A stretch of 46,120 nucleotides of DNA from Spirochaetales bacterium (GCA_028532905.1 JAQQAM010000128.1:1-46120); one strand, 5' to 3'; positions 1 to 8,160 are shown, numbered from the stretch's first letter. Made by a program: numbers and translations. The notes: generated by a model not told the origin, from the letters alone.

Positions 1-700
1 AATCGGACATCAGACAAAGGTCAAACTCCCGGAGGGATTCTGTGAGCAGGGCTGAATGGTCCGGATCGAAATTCCGTATCAGTTCATAGAAGGCCTTTCT
101 GATATTCTCCTGATCCTGATCATCCTCCAGACCGCCGTAACTGTAATAATGGTCAATCTGAAAAGAGAGAATCTGAAATGTTTTATCCGGTAATTCCGGA
201 TCAAGCTGTACCGCCTCTTCCCGCAGAGCCGCTTCATCCTGGAGTCCTGTGAATATGATTTTCTGAAGGAAACTGCGGACCTCCGCCCGTCTGGAGATCT
301 CACCGGCAGCCCGGTTCCGGCTCCGGGACCCCAGCTCCCCGGCAATTTTGGACAGGCTCTGTTCCAGATACACCGTGTCGATGGGTTTGAGTAGATAATC
401 GCTGGCGCCCATTTTCAGAGCCCTCTGCACATAACTGAACTCGTCATGACCGCTGATAAACAGAAAAAAGAGATCCGGATACAGAGCTCTGGCTTCTTCC
501 ATCAGATCAAGACCGTCTTTGAAGGGCATTCTGATATCCGAAATAACCACATCCGGCGGGTCCTGACGAATCAGATCCAGAGCCTCCTGTCCATCGGAGG
601 CTTCCCCCGCGACAAGACAGCCGGCACTCTCCCAGTTTACTTCATTCCGGAGTCCGGATTTGATAATCTCTTCGTCATCCACTAAAAGGACTTTCAGCAT
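1..700 (-). CDS. YesN-type response regulator, N-terminal part (runs off left edge)
   Basis: This partial CDS is absent from the ORF track because its stop lies outside the window. It starts at the ATG complementary to 698-700, behind a good ribosome binding site (AGGAAGGAG). The first ~120 residues form a CheY-like receiver: MLKVLLVDDEE acidic pocket, phospho-acceptor Asp in VVISDIRMP, the conserved Ser in FISGHDEF and the Lys in YLLKPID. The FISGHDEFSYVQRALKMGA stretch is typical of YesN-family regulators, which end in an AraC-type HTH; that part is not in the window. It begins 74 nt after the YesM-type kinase stop, so the pair is almost certainly one operon. By position it should control the divergent sugar ABC transporter at 2734-6247 (inference). 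Confidence 0.9.
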   Translation of the reverse strand, partial: MLKVLLVDDEEIIKSGLRNEVNWESAGCLVAGEASDGQEALDLIRQDPPDVVISDIRMPFKDGLDLMEEARALYPDLFFLFISGHDEFSYVQRALKMGASDYLLKPIDTVYLEQSLSKIAGELGSRSRNRAAGEISRRAEVRSFLQKIIFTGLQDEAALREEAVQLDPELPDKTFQILSFQIDHYYSYGGLEDDQDQENIRKAFYELIRNFDPDHSALLTESLREFDLCLMSD

Positions 701-774
701 TCTTGAATATTCTCCTTCCTAACCTCTTACCGGCAAACGGTTTACTCTTCTGCCGGTTTCCCTTTTGAACAGCC

Positions 775-2547
775 TTAACTGCGGGCTGTTTCGGGGATTT
801 TCAGTGTCACTGTGGTCCCCTCTCCCGCCCGGCTGTGTATGAGCAGTCCGTATGGGTCACCATAGTAAATTTTCAGGCGGTCATGGACATTTTTTATCCC
901 GTAGACTGTTTTTTCCTCAGTCACGTCGCTGTTCCGGACGGTGCCCTCCAGAGCCTGACGCACCTCCAACAGACGCTCCTCGCTCATTCCCGCACCGTTA
1001 TCGCTCACTTCCAGAATGATAAGCTGATTCACCTTCCGGGCACGGATGGAAATCAGGCCTTTCCCCTTTTTCATTTTAATACCATGATACAGGGCATTTT
1101 CAACCAGAGGCTGGAGAATCAGTTTGAGGGTCATACAGTTCAGTACCGATTCATCTACATCCATCTCGTAAATGAATCTGTTCTCATACCTGATTTTCTG
1201 TATGGTCAGATAGCTTTCGATATGGGATATTTCGGCACTGATGGGAATCATATCCTGCCCCCGGCTGATACCCGTCCGGAACAGGGTGGTCAAGGATGTG
1301 ACCATGGCAATGATATCCTCATTCCTCCCCTCCCGGGAGAGCCAGTTAATGGAATCCAGGGTATTGTACAGGAAGTGAGGATTGATCTGAGCCTGCAGGG
1401 TCCGCAGTTCCGCCTTCCGCAGCTGTATCTGATCTTCTTTGACATTCTCCATCAGATTATCAATCCTCTGGACCATCTGGTTGAAACTGCGTCCCAGATC
1501 TCCCAGTTCATCACTGGACAGATCGGACATTCTGACTGAAAGATCCCCCTTTTGAACCAGAAGCATCAGCGACCGCATCTGATGAACCGGCCGGGCAATG
1601 CTGGATGAGAGGAGGGACGCCATCAGGATAGAGAGAATCATACTTCCCAGAATCAGAACAAAAAGGAGGGAACCAATCCGGCGGCTGTCCCGGGTCAGTT
1701 CCACCAGGGAGACCACACTGGCCAGTTTCACATCATTCAGTGTCAGATCCCGGATCAGAACCATTTCCCGGTTCCTGTCCAGCAACTCCTGTTCAATCTC
1801 TTCATTATTGGCCAGACGGATCAGATATTCCGAATCGGGAGCCTGGTTTATGGAACTGGTGAACCCCGAACGGTTGTACTGGATAAACAGGTAGCCCCAC
1901 TCCCCCAGACGGTTATGAAGCATCTCTTTCAGAACCCGCTCCTCAATATCTATCAGAATGACCCCCAGACGGAGGGAGGACTGCCTGTCTTCCACAGGTA
2001 TAGCCAGGCTGAACAGGCTTTTTGCATCCGTATCAAACACGTAGGATTCGGGGTGAGGCGGAAAGACAACAGGAGGAATCGGATACTGCAGGACCTCCCG
2101 GTACCAGTACTTCCTGCGGAAATCCTCTTCTTGAAGAATTCTGTCGGTGCTGATCAGGGTCTGCCCGTTTTCACCGATGACGGCAATACCGAAAAGTTCT
2201 TTCCTGTACTGGAAAATCGCCAGCAGCTCCTGAGCGGCCTTGGCATTCAGGGCAAACTGTTTATGTTCAGGGTTGAAGTTACCCTGCAGAGCTTCCTGAA
2301 TAATGGCATTCCCGGCGATGCTGTCGGCAACGGACAGGGTCTCCTGCAATAGGGCATCCAGCTCTTCCTGCACTCTATCTATGACCATCTCCGCATTGGC
2401 CTGGGTACTCTTGTAAATCATATTATAAGAGAGCCTGACACTGACGATGGACATCAGAACAAGGGGGAGGAGGGACAGCAGAAGAAAACTGAAAAGAAGC
2501 TTTGTCCGGAATGATCTGTTTTTAAACCAGCGGGAGAAACCTGTCAT
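775..2547 (-). CDS. YesM-type sensor histidine kinase
   Basis: This 590-residue membrane kinase pairs with the YesN-like regulator downstream. A first membrane segment (about residues 16-37) and a second near 290-312 flank a ~250-residue extracytoplasmic sensor of the Cache type seen in this family. A HAMP region follows, then the His_kinase motif NPHFLYNTLDSINWL with the phospho-accepting His and the HATPase N and G boxes (LVENALYHG, DNGAGMS). Length and order match the YesM/LytS-like family. The upstream sequence has no close ribosome binding site: GGGGAGG lies about 19 nt before the ATG. A TTGACA (2582-2587) and CATAAT (2557-2562) pair ends 9 nt before the start, so a very short leader is possible. 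The likely signal is an extracellular sugar, inferred from the divergent sugar transporter. Confidence 0.93.
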   Translation of the reverse strand: MTGFSRWFKNRSFRTKLLFSFLLLSLLPLVLMSIVSVRLSYNMIYKSTQANAEMVIDRVQEELDALLQETLSVADSIAGNAIIQEALQGNFNPEHKQFALNAKAAQELLAIFQYRKELFGIAVIGENGQTLISTDRILQEEDFRRKYWYREVLQYPIPPVVFPPHPESYVFDTDAKSLFSLAIPVEDRQSSLRLGVILIDIEERVLKEMLHNRLGEWGYLFIQYNRSGFTSSINQAPDSEYLIRLANNEEIEQELLDRNREMVLIRDLTLNDVKLASVVSLVELTRDSRRIGSLLFVLILGSMILSILMASLLSSSIARPVHQMRSLMLLVQKGDLSVRMSDLSSDELGDLGRSFNQMVQRIDNLMENVKEDQIQLRKAELRTLQAQINPHFLYNTLDSINWLSREGRNEDIIAMVTSLTTLFRTGISRGQDMIPISAEISHIESYLTIQKIRYENRFIYEMDVDESVLNCMTLKLILQPLVENALYHGIKMKKGKGLISIRARKVNQLIILEVSDNGAGMSEERLLEVRQALEGTVRNSDVTEEKTVYGIKNVHDRLKIYYGDPYGLLIHSRAGEGTTVTLKIPETARS

Positions 2548-2556
2548 ATCTGCTGT

Positions 2557-2587
2557 ATTATGTGCCTCCCCTCTTCCATCCTGTCAA
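2557..2587 (-). promoter_or_regulatory. Candidate promoter of the YesM/YesN operon
   Basis: Reading leftward, TTGACA (2582-2587) and CATAAT (2557-2562) are separated by 19 bp, longer than ideal. The -10 ends 9 nt before the kinase ATG at 2547, predicting a leader of only a few bases. Confidence 0.35.
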
Positions 2588-2684
2588 GGAAGAATATATC
2601 CCGCAGACTGGAAATTCAAAAATCGTTAGAAAATCACAAAAAACAAAAATAAATTCAAAAGATTCAAAATCGCCAGGTTCGGGA

Positions 2685-2714
2685 TTGTGGCTTTACCATG
2701 GGCTTAAGTTAAAT
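2685..2714 (+). promoter_or_regulatory. Candidate promoter of the binding-protein gene
   Basis: TTGTGG (2685-2690) and TTAAAT (2709-2714) are 18 bp apart and end 19 nt before the ATG at 2734, leaving room for the AAAGGAG ribosome binding site. The boxes are only partial matches. The rest of the divergent spacer (2588-2684) is A-rich with no clear palindrome. Confidence 0.35.
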
Positions 2715-2733
2715 AATCCAAAGGAGATTTTCA

Positions 2734-3666
2734 ATGAAGAAAGTATTACTGATTGCCCTTCTGGCACTGATGCTGATCCCCGCCGCCGTTTTTGCGAACG
2801 GACAGCAGGATGACGGAACAATGAAGTTCGGTTACACCACCATGGATCTTGCCAACCCCTATTTCGTAACCGTAACCAACGGTGTTAAAGACAGAGCTGC
2901 CGAACTGGGAATTGAAGTGACTGTACACGATGCCAAATCCGATGCGGCCAGCCAGGTAACAGCAATTGAAAACTTTATTGCCCAGGGAATGGACGCTATT
3001 ATTGTCAGCCCCATCGACCCCAAGGCCTGTGAACAGCTGATCAAAATGGCTCATGAAGCGGGAATTCCCTTTATCAACCCCCATCAGATGATTGAAGGCA
3101 ATGACGCCAATATCAACCTGAAAGATTTTGACTACGGATTTGCCGGCGGAACCATTGCCGGTGAGTGGATTGCCAATGAAATGGGCGGAGAAGCTGAAGT
3201 TGCGATCCTCGGATTCCCCCAGATGGAAGCCCTGATCGAAAGAGCAAACGGAATCAAAGCCGGTATCCTGGCTAAAGCTCCCAATGCAAAAATCGTTTCT
3301 GAACAGTCCGCCAACACTCCCGAACAGGGAATGCAGGCTGCTGAAACCATCATGCAGGCTCATCCGAATGTAAAAGTCATCTGCGGAACCAACGATGCCG
3401 GTGCCCTTGGCGCCATGGAAGCTGTTAAAGCCATGGGTATGGCTACAGATGACTTCTGTATCGTCGGTCTGGATGCCACAGGTGAAGCTCTTGCCAAGAT
3501 GAAAATGGATGACAGCATCTACAGAGGAACTGTTGATATCGATCCCTACGGAACAGGAAAACTGATCATCGATATCTCTCTGGAAGTTATTGAGAACGGA
3601 CCCATTGCTGAAATGGTCAAGATTCCCATGATTCCTGTAACTGCTGCGAACATCGACAAGTACTGA
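2734..3666 (+). CDS. Sugar ABC transporter periplasmic binding protein (RbsB/Peripla_BP_4 family)
   Basis: This 310-residue protein captures a sugar in the periplasm for the ATPase and permease that follow. A classic signal peptide (MKKVLLIALL..., cleavage after VFA at about residue 21) leads to NGQQ, a form common in spirochaete binding proteins; there is no lipobox Cys. The mature part has the RbsB-like fold signature: MDLANPYFVTVTNGVKDRAAELG, IVSPIDPKACEQLIKMAHEAGIPF, then CGTNDAGALGAMEAVKAMG and CIVGLDATGEALAKM. The start is fixed by AAAGGAG at the right spacing and by the signal peptide. The sugar cannot be read from sequence; the protein is closest in style to ribose/galactose-type receptors. 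A terminator-like hairpin directly after the stop probably makes this message more abundant than the rest of the operon. A lipoprotein paralogue lies at 7135. Confidence 0.93.
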   Translation: MKKVLLIALLALMLIPAAVFANGQQDDGTMKFGYTTMDLANPYFVTVTNGVKDRAAELGIEVTVHDAKSDAASQVTAIENFIAQGMDAIIVSPIDPKACEQLIKMAHEAGIPFINPHQMIEGNDANINLKDFDYGFAGGTIAGEWIANEMGGEAEVAILGFPQMEALIERANGIKAGILAKAPNAKIVSEQSANTPEQGMQAAETIMQAHPNVKVICGTNDAGALGAMEAVKAMGMATDDFCIVGLDATGEALAKMKMDDSIYRGTVDIDPYGTGKLIIDISLEVIENGPIAEMVKIPMIPVTAANIDKY

Positions 3667-3690
3667 TTTCAGCAGCTGATTGATTCAATA

Positions 3691-3722
3691 AGGGGCTGCC
3701 CTTCAGCGGGCAGCCTTTTTTT
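3691..3722 (+). terminator. Intra-operon terminator/stabilising hairpin after the binding protein
   Basis: An 8-bp perfect stem (GGCTGCCC / GGGCAGCC) with a 6-nt loop is followed by seven Ts, a strong intrinsic terminator shape. It lies between the binding-protein stop and the ATPase start. Partial termination here would give excess binding protein over ATPase and permease, as known for many binding-protein operons. Confidence 0.8.
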
Positions 3723-3762
3723 AAAAACTGTTTATCAAGGAATACCAAGTAAGGAGTTTCAG

Positions 3763-5274
3763 GTGAATAAGGATAATATCCTGCTTGAACTGAACAAAAT
3801 ACGAAAAGAGTACCCCGGTGTACTGGCACTGGATGATCTGAGTCTCTCTTTCAGAGAAGGCGAGGTTCATGCCATCTGCGGTGAGAACGGTGCCGTAAAA
3901 TCGACTCTCATCAAAACTGTTACCGGTGCCATCAGACCCACTTCCGGCGAGATGATTTATGCGGGTGAAGTGGTTGATCACCAGAGTCCCATTGCCTCCA
4001 TGAATGCAGGAATTTCCTGTATTTATCAGGAGTTCAACCTCATTTCCGAACTGACAGTGGCTGAAAATGTATTTTTCGGCAGAGAAATCATGAAAAACGG
4101 TTTCATCGACTATGCCGCTATGCAGGAAAAAACCAGGGAAATTCTGGTTGATCTGGGTGTGGACATTGATCCGAAGCAGCAGGTCAAGGAACTGACGGTC
4201 GGTTTTCAGCAGATCGTAGAGATAGCCAAGGCCCTCAGCCAGAATGTCAGAATACTGATTATGGACGAACCCTCCGCTCCCCTGACAAACAATGAGCTGG
4301 AATATCTTTTCAAAATTGTAAAAAAACTTAAAAGCCAGAATGTGACGGTGATCTATATCTCCCACAGACTGGAGGAAGTATTTGAACTGGCCGACAGGGT
4401 CAGCATTATTAGAGACGGACAATACATTTCCACCCTGGAAATTAAAGATACAAACAGAGATGAACTGATTCATCTTATGGTCGGAAGAGAACTGGGAAAT
4501 GACTTTCCTGAAGACAGCTGTGAAAAGGGAGATGTGGCTCTCAAGGTTGAAAACCTGACCACTTCCCTCCTCAAGGATATCAGCTTTGATGTGAGAAAGG
4601 GAGAGATTCTCGGACTGGCAGGACTTGTGGGGGCAGGACGGACCGAAACCGCCCGGGCTGTCTTCGGCGCCGATCCCATTGAGAAGGGAACCATAACCCT
4701 CCTGGGGAAAGAGGTGGTCATCAAGAACCCTGGTGATGCTATCAACAAGGGAATCGGACTGATTCCCGAAGACAGAAAACAGCACGGTATTCTGGCTCAA
4801 TTGAGCATAAAAAAGAATATAAGCTTCAGCTCTCTGGGAACCTTTGCCAGGGGACTTCTGATCAACAGTAAAAAAGAGACGGAGCTCACCAGGGGAATGA
4901 AGGACAAACTGCGCATCAAAGCCCCCACCCTGGACGTACCCGTCAGCTCACTGAGCGGCGGAAACCAGCAGAAAGTGGTTCTCTCCAAGGCTCTGATGAC
5001 CGATTCGGACGTTCTGTTCTTCGACGAGCCCACCCGGGGAATCGATGTGGGAGCCAAACAGGAGATCTACCGGCTTATGAGAGATCTGGCGGCCGAAGGC
5101 AAAGCCATTGTGATGATTTCTTCGGAAATGCCCGAACTCATCGGAATGTCAGACAGAATCATGGTTCTCTGCGAAGGAGAGCTGGTCAAGGAGCTGGCCC
5201 CCGAAGAGTACAGCCAGGAAATCATATTAGAATACGCCTCAGGAGGAAGTAATAATGAAATCGCCCGCAGCTGA
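3763..5274 (+). CDS. Sugar ABC transporter double ATPase (RbsA/MglA family) with altered Walker A
   Basis: This 503-residue protein has two tandem ATPase halves and drives the sugar permease at the inner membrane. It starts at GTG 3763, supported by AAGGAG eight bases upstream. Half 1 has Q-loop YQEFNL, a signature-like LTVGFQQ, Walker B ILIMDEPSAPLT and switch His in YISHRLEEVF. Half 2 has the family's usual degenerate GLVGAGRTE, then LSGGNQQK, LFFDEPTRGIDVG. The odd point is the half-1 Walker A: it reads GENGAVKST, whereas the family has GENGAGKST. The Gly just before the catalytic Lys (residue 45) is Val, a single G-to-T change (GGA to GTA at 3895-3897). In this family half 1 is the normal ATPase site, so the change could cripple the protein or be a sequencing error. 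The reading frame is otherwise intact, and the permease start overlaps its last 20 nt. Confidence 0.93.
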   Translation: MNKDNILLELNKIRKEYPGVLALDDLSLSFREGEVHAICGENGAVKSTLIKTVTGAIRPTSGEMIYAGEVVDHQSPIASMNAGISCIYQEFNLISELTVAENVFFGREIMKNGFIDYAAMQEKTREILVDLGVDIDPKQQVKELTVGFQQIVEIAKALSQNVRILIMDEPSAPLTNNELEYLFKIVKKLKSQNVTVIYISHRLEEVFELADRVSIIRDGQYISTLEIKDTNRDELIHLMVGRELGNDFPEDSCEKGDVALKVENLTTSLLKDISFDVRKGEILGLAGLVGAGRTETARAVFGADPIEKGTITLLGKEVVIKNPGDAINKGIGLIPEDRKQHGILAQLSIKKNISFSSLGTFARGLLINSKKETELTRGMKDKLRIKAPTLDVPVSSLSGGNQQKVVLSKALMTDSDVLFFDEPTRGIDVGAKQEIYRLMRDLAAEGKAIVMISSEMPELIGMSDRIMVLCEGELVKELAPEEYSQEIILEYASGGSNNEIARS

Positions 5275-6247
5275 AACTATTAAAACGGCAGATAAAGGCA
5301 CTCTGGACAGGAAGAAAATCGTTGATGGTCTCTCCAGATTTGCCATCCCCATTGCACTGGGAGTTCTGATTGTCATTTTTTCAATCATGTCCAGTTCATT
5401 TCTCACAAGCAGAAACATCATAAATATTTTCCGTCAGGTTTCCATTGTGGGAATCTGTGCCGTGGGGATGACCTTTGTCATCCTTACAGGGGGTATCGAC
5501 CTGTCTGTGGGGTCGGTAATCGGCGTGGCTGTTGTTTCGGCCTCATCCTTGATGGTTGCCGGGGTTCATCCTGTGGCCGCCAGTATTTTTGCCCTGCTCA
5601 TCGGTGTGGTTCTGGGTGTGATTATCGGTTTCTTCATTAATGAAGTGGGCGTTCCCCCCCTTATCACCACTCTGGCCTTTATGACCGCCCTCCGGGGTGT
5701 TGCCTACACAACAACCAAAGGTCTGCCTGTATACGGTTTCCCCGAAAGCTTTGCCTTTCTGGGACAGGGATATATCGGAGGGATTCCCGTACCTGTGATC
5801 ATCATGATACTGGTGTTTATCGGGGGATACATCCTGCTGAACAAAACCAAATTCGGCCGTTATGTCTACGGAATCGGGGGCAATGAAGAGGCGACCCGCC
5901 TGTCGGGAATCAATGTTAAACTGACCAAATACAAGATTTACATTCTGGAATCCTTTCTGGCTTCCCTGGCGGGAATCGTACTTCTGTCCAGAGTTAACAG
6001 CGGCCAGCCCAAGGCGGGACAGGGATATGAGATGGATATCATCACTGCCGTTGTTCTGGGAGGCGTCAGTATTGCCGGAGGTTCCGGTAAGATCACAGGT
6101 GTGATTACAGGTGTTCTTCTGATGGGTGTTCTGACCAACGGTATGATCCTGATCAATGTGGATGAATACTCCCAGTGGATTGTAAAGGGTGTCGTTCTTC
6201 TGGCTGCGGTCAGTCTGGATCAGATGTCCCACCGGACCAGGGATTAA
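5255..6247 (+). CDS. Sugar ABC transporter permease (RbsC family)
   Basis: This 330-residue inner-membrane protein forms the sugar channel as a dimer. Strongly hydrophobic segments across the length fit the 8-10 helices of BPD_transp_2 permeases. Family motifs are visible: GMTFVILTGGIDLSVGSVIG, the coupling stretch GRYVYGIGGNEEATRLSGIN, and AVVLGGVSIAGGSGKITG. Its ATG is preceded by AGGAGG and lies inside the last 20 nt of the ATPase gene, so the two are probably translationally coupled. Length is normal. The substrate is unknown. The transporter has no sugar-catabolic enzyme beside it, so context gives only 'sugar, probably controlled by YesMN'. Confidence 0.93.
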   Translation: MKSPAAETIKTADKGTLDRKKIVDGLSRFAIPIALGVLIVIFSIMSSSFLTSRNIINIFRQVSIVGICAVGMTFVILTGGIDLSVGSVIGVAVVSASSLMVAGVHPVAASIFALLIGVVLGVIIGFFINEVGVPPLITTLAFMTALRGVAYTTTKGLPVYGFPESFAFLGQGYIGGIPVPVIIMILVFIGGYILLNKTKFGRYVYGIGGNEEATRLSGINVKLTKYKIYILESFLASLAGIVLLSRVNSGQPKAGQGYEMDIITAVVLGGVSIAGGSGKITGVITGVLLMGVLTNGMILINVDEYSQWIVKGVVLLAAVSLDQMSHRTRD

Positions 6248-6305
6248 AAGGGATATCCCTTTTTTCATAAAACTCCTTATCCCCTGCCGTCGGCGGGGGA
6301 TTTTT
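6246..6305 (+). terminator. Tandem terminator hairpins after the first transporter operon
   Basis: Two hairpins lie head to tail. The first is a palindrome, AAAAGGGATATCCCTTTT (6246-6263), leading into Ts. The second is a 10-bp stem with one G-T pair (ATCCCCTGCC / GGCGGGGGAT, 3-nt loop, 6279-6301) followed by a T-run. The second is the stronger intrinsic terminator and closes the operon. Confidence 0.75.
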
Positions 6306-6317
6306 AGCAGTCAATAC

Positions 6318-6346
6318 TGTACAGTTACTTTGTATACGACTATTAT
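6318..6346 (+). promoter_or_regulatory. Candidate promoter for the small-gene pair
   Basis: TGTACA (6318-6323) and TATTAT (6341-6346) have a 17-bp spacer. The -10 ends 8 nt before the ATG at 6355, so transcription should begin at or next to the start codon. There is no ribosome binding site before this ATG. Confidence 0.45.
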
Positions 6347-6354
6347 AAGCCAAT

Positions 6355-6732
6355 ATGGAAATAACAAAATACTGCAATATATTCACCCTGCCTTCAGAAA
6401 CTGCGGAGATCAAACTTCAGTTTGGTTTATTCAAACAGGATATAAACAAAAATATTAAAAGTTATATCAAACATCACGGCGGTTTATGGATCGGCGGCAA
6501 ATTCACTATTTCTGACGGACGTTTCAATTTCTCAATGAACAGTATTAACAGAACGATTCACCCTTCCGAGTCTGATCTTTCATTCTCAATGTCCGAAGTA
6601 AAATCGGTCTGGAGAGATTTCGGCTGGATCAGCGGGATTCTGAACTTTGAATTTGAAGATAAAATTGTGAAGCTGCGCTGTTTCGGAGCCAAATCTGTGG
6701 CGGAAACAATCAGTCAGGAGTACATGCTTTGA
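6355..6732 (+). CDS. Small hypothetical protein, possible GRAM/PH-like fold
   Basis: This 125-residue protein has no signal peptide and no membrane segment, so it is probably cytoplasmic. From residue ~40 the pattern is GGLWIGGKFTISDGRFNFSM, then FSMSEVKSVWRDFGWISG, then a short strand pair ending FGAKSVAETI. A strand that changes a surface 'label', an aromatic-rich strand, a basic turn and a closing helix recall bacterial GRAM/PH-like domains; this is a resemblance by eye, not a firm family call. It overlaps the next gene by 3 nt (TTGA), so the two are coupled. The start has no Shine-Dalgarno sequence but a promoter -10 sits 8 nt upstream. Function is unknown. Confidence 0.7.
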   Translation: MEITKYCNIFTLPSETAEIKLQFGLFKQDINKNIKSYIKHHGGLWIGGKFTISDGRFNFSMNSINRTIHPSESDLSFSMSEVKSVWRDFGWISGILNFEFEDKIVKLRCFGAKSVAETISQEYML

Positions 6733-7061
6733 TCTTCTGGGGTATTCGGAAAAAAAGACTGCAGGGGGGAGCTCTGGATGAAATGCAATGCCCTGACTGC
6801 CGAAAAAGAGAACTCACAAAAAACGCAGTAATAAGATACATCCACCTGTACTGGATTCCCCTTTTCACCTTCTCAAGCAGTGCCGAACTGGAATGTGCAG
6901 TATGCGGTAAACTGATCAAAGGAAAAGAACTTGGCAGTGAGATGAAAAAGGACATAAAATCCGAACTCATTACTGCGGGACAGATCCTGTCAAAAAACTT
7001 CGGTGTACTTCTGCTGTTAACAGTCATTTTTCTTTTTGCACTTTATGTCAGCTTTTCCTGA
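6729..7061 (+). CDS. Small zinc-ribbon membrane protein
   Basis: This 110-residue protein begins with a rare TTG start that overlaps the upstream TGA (TTGA); AGGAG eight bases before it supports this start. An N-terminal FWG element and two Cys pairs (CPDC at residue ~21, CAVC at residue ~57) form a zinc ribbon of the kind found at the front of small bacterial membrane proteins. A single C-terminal membrane helix (FGVLLLLTVIFLFALYVSF) puts the ribbon in the cytoplasm or at the membrane face. It pairs with the preceding GRAM/PH-like protein, suggesting a joint membrane-linked role, but I cannot name one. Confidence 0.75.
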   Translation: MIFWGIRKKRLQGGALDEMQCPDCRKRELTKNAVIRYIHLYWIPLFTFSSSAELECAVCGKLIKGKELGSEMKKDIKSELITAGQILSKNFGVLLLLTVIFLFALYVSFS

Positions 7062-7134
7062 GTCCTGAACAAAGCCCCGCCGGGAAAACCAGAAATTGAT
7101 AGCCTGAATGCAGAGTGGATGATAGAATGGGATC

Positions 7135-8082
7135 ATGTCGTATTCCCGGCTGTTGAAATCAGCAGTGTGTATTTTCCTTTCAGTATTTCTGGTCTCCTTA
7201 TTAAGCTCATGTGAAAAGAAAGAACAGCAGAAGAGTCCGGAGGGGCTGCAGTTCTTCTACTCTCCTATGGATCTGAGCAATCCCTATTTCCGGACACTGA
7301 CAAATGGTATGAAAGACAGAGCCAACGAACTGGGTATAAGACTGACAATTTCAGACGGAGAATCCAGACCGGATAAGCAGATTCAGGACCTCGACAGGGC
7401 ACTGGAAGAGTATTACGACCTGGTCATCTGCAGTCCCCTTCAGCCGGCGGACTGCATCCCGCTTGTGAAAAAAGCCCGGGAAGCAGGGATTCCCTTTATC
7501 AATCCGAACCAGACCATTCCCGGCAGCGATGCCCATATCAATCTGGATGATTTTTCCTACGGCCGGCTGGGGGGGGTCATTGCCGGAACCTGGATATCTG
7601 AAATGCTGCCCCCCGACAGCAAGGTTCTCATTATCGGATACACCCCCATGGAGGCACTGCAACACAGAAGCCGGGGCATCAAAGCCGGCATTCTGGAAAA
7701 AGCTCCGGAAGCCGTTATTGTGGAAGAGGTCTCCGCCCTCACCCCTGAAGCGGGAATGGTGGAAACGGAAAAAGCTCTGCAGCGCCATCAGGACATACGC
7801 GTGATTGCCGCCGTGAATGATGCGGCTGCACTGGGAGCCATGACGGCGGTAAACTCCCTGGGCATCGGGACGGAGAATTTCTGCATTGTGGGCCTGGATG
7901 CCACATCAGAATACCTGCAGAGGATGGACAGCCCCGGTTCCCTGCTCAGAGGGACTGTGGACATCAATCCCTACGGGACAGGGAAGACCGTAATAGATAC
8001 GGCCATCAGGGTTCTCAGGGAAGGGCCCCTGGAAGAGACTGTTTCCATTGATATGACTCCCGTATTCTGGGACGGCCGCTGA
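7135..8082 (+). CDS. Orphan sugar-binding lipoprotein, paralogue of the 2734 binding protein
   Basis: This 315-residue protein is a Peripla_BP_4-type sugar receptor anchored by lipid: the signal peptide ends in LLSSC, with the acylated Cys at residue 26. It is clearly a duplicate of the 2734 protein: both contain MDL(A/S)NPYF, TNG(V/M)KDRA(A/N)ELGI, GIKAGIL.KAP and NPYGTGK / DPYGTGK blocks in the same order. No ATPase or permease follows it, so it may feed the 3763-6247 transporter with a second substrate or serve as a receptor for the YesM-type sensor (inference). The upstream sequence has no good Shine-Dalgarno motif; a TAGAAT lies 6 nt before the ATG. After the TGA stop the same reading frame continues into a repeat-encoded tail (see 8086-8160). 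Confidence 0.9.
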   Translation: MSYSRLLKSAVCIFLSVFLVSLLSSCEKKEQQKSPEGLQFFYSPMDLSNPYFRTLTNGMKDRANELGIRLTISDGESRPDKQIQDLDRALEEYYDLVICSPLQPADCIPLVKKAREAGIPFINPNQTIPGSDAHINLDDFSYGRLGGVIAGTWISEMLPPDSKVLIIGYTPMEALQHRSRGIKAGILEKAPEAVIVEEVSALTPEAGMVETEKALQRHQDIRVIAAVNDAAALGAMTAVNSLGIGTENFCIVGLDATSEYLQRMDSPGSLLRGTVDINPYGTGKTVIDTAIRVLREGPLEETVSIDMTPVFWDGR

Positions 8083-8085
8083 TCA

Positions 8086-8160
8086 ATGAAACCTTCTGTA
8101 CCGGTGAAGCCTTCTGTACCGGTGAAGCCTACTGTACCTGTGAAGCCTTCAGTGCAGTGA
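8086..8160 (+). CDS. 24-residue repeat ORF in frame with the upstream stop (doubtful gene)
   Basis: An ATG one codon after the lipoprotein's TGA opens a 24-codon frame reading MKPSVPVKPSVPVKPTVPV..., a hexapeptide (KPSVPV) repeated four times. It is in the same frame as the lipoprotein. It could be a former or readthrough C-terminal tail, a microprotein, or simply a translatable tandem repeat. There is no clear ribosome binding site. Pro/Lys/Val repeats of this type are common as flexible extensions in exported proteins. Confidence 0.25.
   Translation: MKPSVPVKPSVPVKPTVPVKPSVQ
8087..8158. repeat. 18-bp tandem repeat, four copies
   Basis: The unit TGAAGCCTTCTGTACCGG occurs four times head to tail at 8087, 8105, 8123 and 8141. 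Copies 1 and 2 differ by one base, copy 3 by two and copy 4 is the most diverged. The unit length keeps a reading frame open (18 = 6 codons). The array fills the gap between two convergent genes. Confidence 0.9.

Noticed and set aside
3721-4800. 359-codon minus-strand ORF
   Set aside because: It is the antisense shadow of the RbsA-like ATPase gene; the translation has no recognisable domain.
8087-8158. Repeat array considered as CRISPR
   Set aside because: The 18-bp units are contiguous with no spacers and there are no cas genes; it is a plain tandem repeat.
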